Virus record (IMG/VR): IMGVR_UViG_3300047463_000230
Span: 1 to 63,361 of that record
Reading direction: 5' to 3' (one strand)
DNA: 63,361 nt
From: a virus
Shown: piece by piece, positions 57,814-63,361 of the stretch
How the letters are laid out: each line of letters begins with the position of its first letter
Position numbering within the stretch: position 1 is the first letter of the stretch
Made by a program: the position numbers and the translations under genes
Notes under the pieces: generated by a model
Database searches by the model: none
Told to the model about the DNA's origin: nothing
Seen by the model: the letters and a program-made list of their open reading frames with translations, nothing else

Positions 57814-59193
57814 TCACTGCGCCACAAAGTTCGTGACGTTGACGTTGAACACGATGGACGTGAAGCCACGAGCCGGCGTGTAGATGATGGTGAAGCCAGC
57901 ATAGCGACCGATGGCATAGTCGCCGGGGTTGGCTTTACTGTAGGTGATAAACGGCACTGCATTGACAACGGCAAGGCCGTCATACAGACCATTGTTGAAG
58001 TTGTTGATAAACGTCGTCTGGTCAAGGTTGGTGCGGACGACGGACCCCAAGACCATACCAAAGGAAATACCCTGCGCCATGGTCGCCGCTGCCACGTCCT
58101 GGAGGCGATTGATGCCGTCCTGATTGTAGTAGAGCGGATTGGCCGGATTGTTGGACCCGTTGATGACAGCGTTGGCGATATCCAGGTCAACATTGATCTG
58201 GACCCAGTCGACCGAGTACCAGTAGTCGAACGGCTGGCCGTCGCGCGTGGTGCCGTTGCGCAGGATCGACGTGCTGATACCACCTTCCGCCCCGCTGCCA
58301 ACATAGTTGGTATTGGCGGTCAGCAGGTTCGACAGCAGCGTCGAATTGCCCGGCGTCGGGTATGGGGTCACGCCGTACAGATAATTGTACTGGAACGGTG
58401 TCACGCGGTTGATGGTCGATGGGGCGTAGTTCAGTGCGGCCTGGAACGCTGACGCGCTGTCAAACTCCGTCGCCGGGATGCCGGGGGTCTCCACCATCAC
58501 AAAGGCCGACTTCATGGCATTGGTGAAATTGGTGTAGTTACCCGTGGTCGCCGCGATCCAGAAGTAGGTCTTGCTGGTGGTGGTCTCGAAGCTGCCAAGC
58601 AGCGTCAGGAAGGTAGGCTCGGACGCCCAGTAGCGCGGCACCAAGTAGCCGTAGAACACACCGGGGTTGGCCGCAATCCAGGTGGTCAGGTAGGTAACGC
58701 CATCGGCAGCATTGCCCGCCCCCAGCTCCAGCACATAGACGGCCTGTTGGCTGCCCTGGGCGAAAAACGTCGTCACCATGGCCGACAGCTCGGCCACGTC
58801 TTCGGGTGTATAGACAATGGTGCCGGTCGCAGGCGTCACAAGGCTGTTGCTGACGGCGTAAGTGAACGTGTTGGCGCCGGTCACGGTACACGTAAACGTG
58901 CCGTTGTAGCCAGCAGGGGACGCGCCGGCGATGGTCAGCGGCAAGGTATCACTGACCGTAAACCCATGCGGGGCGGCGGTGGTCGCCGTCGCTACGCCCG
59001 CCGTCTGCGTCAGGGACGCAATGGACAGCGCCCCCTTCAGGATGGGGGTCAAGTCAGACGGCTGTCGAAGCAGCGTCTGTGTGCCCGGTGCAGTCGTCGT
59101 TGCGCCCTGCGAAAGCAACGCCCCAGTTTTCTGGAGCGTGCTCGGCACAGGCGCAACGGTCTGCGAAACATTGACCGTTACGATCTGAGTCAT
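57814..59193 (-). CDS. tail sheath protein (DUF3383-like) with FCCH-like insert
   Basis: 459 residues. The region ~130-459 (VAELSAMVTTFFAQGSQQAV, NPLYYNQDGINRLQDVAAAT, GDYAIGRYAGFTIIYTPARG) fits DUF3383-type sheath proteins, which contract to drive the tube into the cell. Residues ~56-129 are an inserted beta domain (HGFTVSDTLPLTIAGASPAG, YNGTFTCTVTGANTFTY) shared with the cement and J-like proteins and likely exposed on the tail surface. Confidence 0.75.
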   Translation of the reverse strand: MTQIVTVNVSQTVAPVPSTLQKTGALLSQGATTTAPGTQTLLRQPSDLTPILKGALSIASLTQTAGVATATTAAPHGFTVSDTLPLTIAGASPAGYNGTFTCTVTGANTFTYAVSNSLVTPATGTIVYTPEDVAELSAMVTTFFAQGSQQAVYVLELGAGNAADGVTYLTTWIAANPGVFYGYLVPRYWASEPTFLTLLGSFETTTSKTYFWIAATTGNYTNFTNAMKSAFVMVETPGIPATEFDSASAFQAALNYAPSTINRVTPFQYNYLYGVTPYPTPGNSTLLSNLLTANTNYVGSGAEGGISTSILRNGTTRDGQPFDYWYSVDWVQINVDLDIANAVINGSNNPANPLYYNQDGINRLQDVAAATMAQGISFGMVLGSVVRTNLDQTTFINNFNNGLYDGLAVVNAVPFITYSKANPGDYAIGRYAGFTIIYTPARGFTSIVFNVNVTNFVAQ

Positions 59194-59226
59194 GTTGGCG
59201 GTGCCCTATGGTGCGTTTCGCAGGGG

Positions 59227-59616
59227 TCAGGAGAAGCTGATGGCGTATTGCGGCGAACCACCGCCCGGCACGGCCGAGACGACAATGCCGACCTGACACG
59301 GGAAGTCGAGCGTGATCACCTGACCCACCGACATGGCGGCATAGCCAATGGTGAACACTTCATTGGCAGTGGTCGCGGCGCCCGTGGTCGCGCAGTCGTT
59401 GATGGTCAGACTGCCTGACGTGGTGCCGGGGGCAATGACGACAATTTTGCACAGACGGCCGGCGGTCGCCTTGACGGCGACGGCTGCGGTCACATTGAGC
59501 TTGCTCGACAGGCCACCGCCAGAGACGGAGAAAGCACCGCCAGCGTCATAGTTGCCGGTCTGCTGCGCATTGCTGGGGTTTTTGCCAATGGTGGCGGCGA
59601 GGGGATTCTGCGGCAT
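59227..59616 (-). CDS. small virion protein, unknown
   Basis: 129 residues, Gly/Ala/Thr/Val-rich and beta-prone (AVAVKATAGRLCKIVVIAPG, GQVITLDFPCQVGIVVSAVP). It precedes the sheath gene. Decoration of sheath or neck is possible. No family recognised. Confidence 0.5.
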   Translation of the reverse strand: MPQNPLAATIGKNPSNAQQTGNYDAGGAFSVSGGGLSSKLNVTAAVAVKATAGRLCKIVVIAPGTTSGSLTINDCATTGAATTANEVFTIGYAAMSVGQVITLDFPCQVGIVVSAVPGGGSPQYAISFS

Positions 59617-59656
59617 GGTCTGTCTCCTGGTTGGGTTGTGAAACGATCAACGCGGG

Positions 59657-60649
59657 TTACAATGAGGCTATTTTATAGCCAACGACCGCCGATGCAATGT
59701 ACTGACGCGCCATATCGCGCACGGCGGACTGTACGTAGCTGATGTCGAAGTCGACGGTCTTTTTCTGTGACAGTGCAGTAAGCTCGACCTGCCCGCGCTT
59801 GTCGTCGCGTACAACGGGCATATTGAGTATGCCGAAGCCGGGGTCATCTTGGCTGCGCTGATAAACGCAGTCAATAAAATTGAGCGCCTCGGCATTGTTC
59901 ATGCCGTACATGGTGATGCGAACGCTTTCCCGCACAAGCTGGCTATGGCTTTGCGTTGCGTCGATGCGCGGCGCTGACGACAGCGCCTGCGTTGATTCCG
60001 GCAGGATGTGCACGGAAGCAAACGGCGGTCGCAGGTTGGACGGCACCAGGAACGACGGCCACAGGGGCATGACCAAGTTGGCGAACCCATAAAAGGGCTC
60101 ATAATTGTTGAAGGTCAGCCACAGCGGCAGGCTGTTGCTGACGATCACGTTGCTGGGGTCCAAGTCCTTGGCGGATTCGATGATCTGCAGCTCCATATCC
60201 GAGTAGACCGCCGACCCCACGTAATGAAACAGGTTCGACTGTCGATAATAGGAACCGCGCTGGCCAAAGGCAAAGCGGATGCCGTCAAAGACCCCAATGT
60301 ACAGCAGCTCCGGATTGACGCCGTTGAGCTGCTGTATTTCGCGCTCGCTGGTGAACACGACGCGGTTGACCGTATATGTCTTGTCTTCCTCCTGATGCAG
60401 GTCCGTCGAGTAGTGCAAGCTGCCCTTGGCATCAAAGGTATTTTCGATAGCCGGGGCGCACTTTGACAGCACAGCCGGCGATTGCGCCAGCAGACTGTTC
60501 TTGATCCAAAACACATAGCCGTCGGACGGCAGCACTGTCCGCACATATTTGGTGAACGTAACAGTCTGGTTGGCCGATATGGCATCAACACCGGCCTGTA
60601 GGTCACTGCCCAACGGGGTCGGGCTGGCCATCGACTCCTGTACGCTCAT
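59657..60649 (-). CDS. neck/tail-associated virion protein, unknown
   Basis: 330 residues. Mixed alpha/beta with no membrane segment: VTFTKYVRTVLPSDGYVFWI near the start, AIENTFDAKGSLHYSTDLHQ at ~65-90, and a Tyr/Phe-rich middle (FNNYEPFYGFANLVMPLWPS). It starts inside the stop of the preceding gene. Position before the sheath suggests a neck, tail terminator or adaptor role. Confidence 0.5.
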   Translation of the reverse strand: MSVQESMASPTPLGSDLQAGVDAISANQTVTFTKYVRTVLPSDGYVFWIKNSLLAQSPAVLSKCAPAIENTFDAKGSLHYSTDLHQEEDKTYTVNRVVFTSEREIQQLNGVNPELLYIGVFDGIRFAFGQRGSYYRQSNLFHYVGSAVYSDMELQIIESAKDLDPSNVIVSNSLPLWLTFNNYEPFYGFANLVMPLWPSFLVPSNLRPPFASVHILPESTQALSSAPRIDATQSHSQLVRESVRITMYGMNNAEALNFIDCVYQRSQDDPGFGILNMPVVRDDKRGQVELTALSQKKTVDFDISYVQSAVRDMARQYIASAVVGYKIASL

Positions 60650-60957
60650 GGCTGGTTCGCCGGGTTGGTGGACACAGTAAACGACCCGTCCTGCACAATG
60701 GTCTGTGGCCCAAGATGCGCCCGCACCGACCAGTAGACGCGCCCGGCGTCAATGCCGTCAGTCGACCATTGTGCCGACCAAACGTTGGGGTCGGCCACGG
60801 TGGGTTCCAATGCCACGGTCGCCAAGTCAGGGACACCGCCGACATTGTAGTTGACATATAGCTCAGCCATGTCAGGAAACACAGCGTTGCAGTTGGCATC
60901 ATAGAACTGTGCCAGGAAAGTGACCCAGTTGCCCCGGACAGTCGTGGTAACAGCCAT
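60646..60957 (-). CDS. small Ig-like virion protein, unknown
   Basis: 103 residues from ATG 60957. A beta-sandwich-like pattern (GNWVTFLAQFYDANCNAVFP, LATVALEPTVADPNVWSAQW, RVYWSVRAHLGPQTIVQDGS) typical of Ig-type decoration domains. Follows the repeat protein. Surface attachment inferred. Confidence 0.5.
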   Translation of the reverse strand: MAVTTTVRGNWVTFLAQFYDANCNAVFPDMAELYVNYNVGGVPDLATVALEPTVADPNVWSAQWSTDGIDAGRVYWSVRAHLGPQTIVQDGSFTVSTNPANQP

Positions 60958-60961
60958 TCGT

Positions 60962-62608
60962 CTAGTTCCTAGTGCTGTCGGTGCTGCGCACAACGGCGTC
61001 GGCATAGGTCGCCAGCGCCTTGACCACCATGCGGGCGATCAGTACCAAGGTCTGGCGGGTCTCCATTTGCGTGGCATTGTCAGCCGCCAGCGTCAACAGG
61101 ACATCAAGCAGCGCCTTGGCGTCAGTGTGGACAGCCAGCGTTATTTCGTCGACCGCGACAGCATCCACGCGCAAGGCACTAGTGACCTCGTCAGCCGTGA
61201 CAGCGTCAAGCTTGAAATTGGCAACGACTTCCGGCAACGCAGCGCTGTCCCTGCGCGCTTGTGCAATGAACTCGACCTGGGCGGCGCCGTCCGCTTTGAC
61301 CAAGAATGAACCAAGGAACTCCATTGCTGCGTTGCTGTCGCGCGTGACCGTCGGCAGTATTTCACTGATTACTGTCCGGTCCAGCAGCACCCGTGTGGTG
61401 CTTTCCACGCACACGGCCTCCTGCCTTGCAAACGTCACCGTCACATCGAGCCGGGGGGCAGTGTCCGCTGCGACCGCAGCCAAGGCCTCCAGCATAGCGC
61501 CGACCTGACTGCCTGCTGCTGTCAGGGCCTCCGCTGGCGCGGTGGTGTCAGCGCGGACCCCAGCAGGGGCTTCCATCGGCGCAATGGCGTCAGCTGTCAA
61601 AGCACAGGCAACCTCGACCAAGGCTACTGCGTCGGCGCGCGTCAGCTTAAGGGTCTCCGGCAACGCCGTCTGGTCGACCGCCAAGGCGCTAAGGACTGTC
61701 AGCGGGCCAAGGCTGTTATTGCTGACCGCCGCAAGTGCCTCCTGCACTGCTACAGCATCCAGCAGGATTTTTGCTGTCTGTTCTTGCAGCGCCGTGGCGT
61801 CAACGACCATAGCCGCCGTCTGCTCTTGTGCCGTCCGGGTGTCCGTGACCGGGTTGCCAAGGGTCTCAAGGACTGTGAAGCCGTAATAAGATGCCCAGTT
61901 AGCATCGAACTCCAGTTGCACCCCGCTGTCGCAGAAGGTGATATTGACGGACGACATGAACTCCATCTGCGCCCCGCTGTCTGTCGTGACAGTGGGGGTT
62001 ATTTCAAGGCCAGCGCGCGAGAAGCTGGCAAACAGAGTGCTGAATTCGAGTGCCCCAGCACCGTCCGCTGCGACCCCACCAAGGATGGGCAATGGCGCAG
62101 GGCTGTCAGCCGTGACGCCCTGGATCACGCCAAGGAGCGCCGTGCCGTCCTGCCTGACATTGCCGACCCATTCCAGCAGTCCAGCGGCGTCAGACTGGAC
62201 CACAGCCATAGAAATGATTTCCAGCTGTGGCCCACTGTCAGACGCAACAGTGACAAGTATCTCGTCACGAATGTTGCAGTCACGGATAACACCTGCGGTT
62301 ATTTCCAAGCATGGGCTGTTGTCCGACCGCAGTGCGACGGCGGCATCCAACAGCGCCGCCGCGTCAGACACCTTGTAAGCAAGGAACTCCGTCGGGGCTG
62401 GCACCTGATAGGAACTAACAGTGTCAGTTATTTCAACTTTTGCCACTGCATTGGAAAGCCACGTGGCAGTGTCCTCCATTGGTAGTGCATCGTCTATCCT
62501 GACACCCCCAATGGTTTCCAATGCAGTGGCAGTGTTGACGACCACACTTACATAGGCAGCCCACTCCTGCCCTAGTGCAAATTCACCAAGTGCGCCTCCC
62601 CACGCCAT
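60962..62608 (-). CDS. 14-residue tandem repeat virion protein
   Basis: 548 residues. From ~82 to ~523 it consists of about 31 units of 14 residues, pattern D-x-x-A-x-x-E with a hydrophobic residue two or so later and Val/Leu/Ala at position 11, for example DAVTADEVTSALRV and DSAALPEVVANFKL. Only three or four units vary in length (15-17). N-terminal ~80 residues and C-terminal ~25 are capping regions. A rod-like fibre is likely. It lies between fibre and neck genes. No family recognised. Confidence 0.65.
   Translation of the reverse strand: MAWGGALGEFALGQEWAAYVSVVVNTATALETIGGVRIDDALPMEDTATWLSNAVAKVEITDTVSSYQVPAPTEFLAYKVSDAAALLDAAVALRSDNSPCLEITAGVIRDCNIRDEILVTVASDSGPQLEIISMAVVQSDAAGLLEWVGNVRQDGTALLGVIQGVTADSPAPLPILGGVAADGAGALEFSTLFASFSRAGLEITPTVTTDSGAQMEFMSSVNITFCDSGVQLEFDANWASYYGFTVLETLGNPVTDTRTAQEQTAAMVVDATALQEQTAKILLDAVAVQEALAAVSNNSLGPLTVLSALAVDQTALPETLKLTRADAVALVEVACALTADAIAPMEAPAGVRADTTAPAEALTAAGSQVGAMLEALAAVAADTAPRLDVTVTFARQEAVCVESTTRVLLDRTVISEILPTVTRDSNAAMEFLGSFLVKADGAAQVEFIAQARRDSAALPEVVANFKLDAVTADEVTSALRVDAVAVDEITLAVHTDAKALLDVLLTLAADNATQMETRQTLVLIARMVVKALATYADAVVRSTDSTRN
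61040..62365 (-). repeat. array of ~31 tetradecapeptide-coding units (42 bp each)
   Basis: Tandem 42-bp units within the 548-residue protein, kept in register at the protein level (Asp at residues 82, 96, 110, 124, 140, 154, 168, 182, ... 454, 468, 482, 496, 510) while the DNA has diverged, so the array is old and under protein-level selection. Confidence 0.85.
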
Positions 62609-62623
62609 AGCAAGCTGCCCGTG

Positions 62624-63043
62624 TCAGAGTTTCGCCGCTGCAATGAACGCTGCGTCCATGTCAGTGATCCCAAGGGCGCCACCAAGGGCATCAAACATCG
62701 GGTGGCTGCGGTGCATCACGCCGCCATCAGGATATTGCCACGCCGCTTGCGCCGCGACGCGCTGCATTGCATCGGGGATCGTGGCGATTGCCGCCAGCAC
62801 GTCGGCCTCCGTCTTGCCAACTGACGCGAGATAGATAACCGCCTGGCGTTTCGTTATATCCGGGATCGGCGGCTCGGCCATGATCGGATCGAGGCGATAT
62901 CCGTCATTTTCCCACGGGTATACGCCCCCACAGATATGGTCGCCGGTCGGAAGTATGAGCGGATTAGGTACGTCGGCCTGCACCCAGCGCCCACATTCTG
63001 CATTAGTGGACTTATCCACCAAAACGAATCCTGTCTGTATCAT
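62624..63043 (-). CDS. tail fibre-associated protein, unknown
   Basis: 139 residues, directly after the glycine-rich fibre stop (ATG at 63043, stop codon of the fibre at 63044). An N-terminal beta part (FVLVDKSTNAECGRWVQADV) and a helical C-terminal half (KTEADVLAAIATIPDAMQRV). Size and position match fibre assembly proteins. No family recognised. Confidence 0.5.
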   Translation of the reverse strand: MIQTGFVLVDKSTNAECGRWVQADVPNPLILPTGDHICGGVYPWENDGYRLDPIMAEPPIPDITKRQAVIYLASVGKTEADVLAAIATIPDAMQRVAAQAAWQYPDGGVMHRSHPMFDALGGALGITDMDAAFIAAAKL

Positions 63044-63361
63044 CTACATCCCCAACATTGGCAGGTTAGGAAATACGCCAGATATAGCGGCAGTATAAGA
63101 AAGCACTACAATTCCGCTCCCGCCGGTCCCACCAGTTGTATTTGCACCGGATTGGTAGGACGACCCGCCGCCGCCGCCGCCGGTATTTGCGGTCCCGCTG
63201 CCGCCTGGATTGTCCCCACCCGCCGTACCAGCGTTCCCACCGCCGCCCGCTGAAGCAGTGCCGGCAGTTCCGCCGCTTTGTGTCCCGCCGCCTCCGCCAC
63301 TTGCGTAAGTAACGGATGTACCTGTGATAGACGATGTAGAACCTACGCCGCCATTACCGCC
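63044..63361 (-). CDS. glycine-rich tail fibre, C-terminal part (enters from the right end)
   Basis: 105 residues open from the right edge, full of Gly runs (GGGGTQSGGTAGTASAGGGG, NTGGGGGGSSYQSGANTTGG) and ending GGSGIVVLSYTAAISGVFPN then LPMLGM. The GSGIVVLSY ending is typical of glycine-rich fibre tips. It probably completes the gene at 1-806, but a direct end-to-end join would shift the frame by one base, so at least one base (1 mod 3) is missing at the junction. Confidence 0.75.
   Translation of the reverse strand, partial: GGNGGVGSTSSITGTSVTYASGGGGGTQSGGTAGTASAGGGGNAGTAGGDNPGGSGTANTGGGGGGSSYQSGANTTGGTGGSGIVVLSYTAAISGVFPNLPMLGM

Noticed and set aside
1-63361. Integrase, repressor, attachment site, CRISPR array or insertion sequence
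   Set aside because: I looked for these among the genes and repeats and found none; the only repeats are protein-coding arrays, hairpins and the RNA duplicate.

Overview
The window looks like a nearly complete genome of a tailed, contractile-tail (myovirus-type) bacteriophage. All virion, packaging and lysis genes lie on the minus strand in two arms, about 14.3 kb down to 1 and 63.4 down to 43.2 kb. If the molecule is circular or circularly permuted these form one late block that is cut inside a glycine-rich tail fibre gene at the contig ends. A GcrA-family regulator (39.1 kb), a family centred on Alphaproteobacteria, suggests an alphaproteobacterial host. I see no integrase, repressor cassette, tRNA, CRISPR array or insertion sequence, so nothing points to lysogeny.

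Layout. Reading leftward from 14.3 kb: small-terminase candidate, large terminase, a small HTH protein, DUF1073-type portal, MuF-like minor head protein, a Nudix/DUF2213 fusion with an Asp-rich tail, a cement/decoration protein, DUF2184-type major capsid, small connector-type genes, then fibre-type proteins running off the left end. From the right end: the rest of the glycine-rich fibre, a remarkable 14-residue-repeat protein, neck-type proteins, sheath, tube, tail chaperone (probable -1 frameshift), tape measure, baseplate hub/spike/gp25/J/DUF2612 genes, a collar fibre, then lysis genes (holin-like, GH19 endolysin with a C-terminal membrane anchor, overlapping spanins, a secreted TIGR02594/CHAP-like enzyme, an RlpA-like protein). 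The block ends at a strong intrinsic terminator at 43.07 kb.

The replication and takeover part is driven from a divergent region at 17.8-18.06 kb with two overlapping sigma70-like promoters. Leftward it reads a primase/SF3-type helicase, a VRR-NUC nuclease and a NusG-like factor just ahead of the late genes. Rightward it reads an SSB candidate, a dNMP kinase, many small unknown genes, a cluster of FAD oxidoreductase, ThyX, HAD phosphatase, SDR and VOC-like genes, an HNH nuclease, a bacterial-type epsilon exonuclease, an NrdR-like zinc ribbon, a bacterial-type DNA polymerase III alpha and an SNF2-like helicase. A gene-free stretch of 0.44 kb follows, then a UvrD-like helicase, two genes each preceded by a copy of the same 71-nt three-hairpin RNA, and a long tail of very small genes, many with Cys pairs, running to 43.05 kb.

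Base and codon use alternate: the replication and nucleotide modules are visibly richer in A/T, while the virion genes and small-gene cassettes are GC-rich, which suggests mosaic assembly. The parts most worth following up are the duplicated hairpin RNA, the ThyX/FAD/SDR/HAD/VOC cluster as a possible nucleotide-modification pathway, the 14-residue repeat fibre, the 24-bp inverted repeat around the VRR-NUC start, and the set of phage copies of host regulators (GcrA, NrdR-like, NusG-like).
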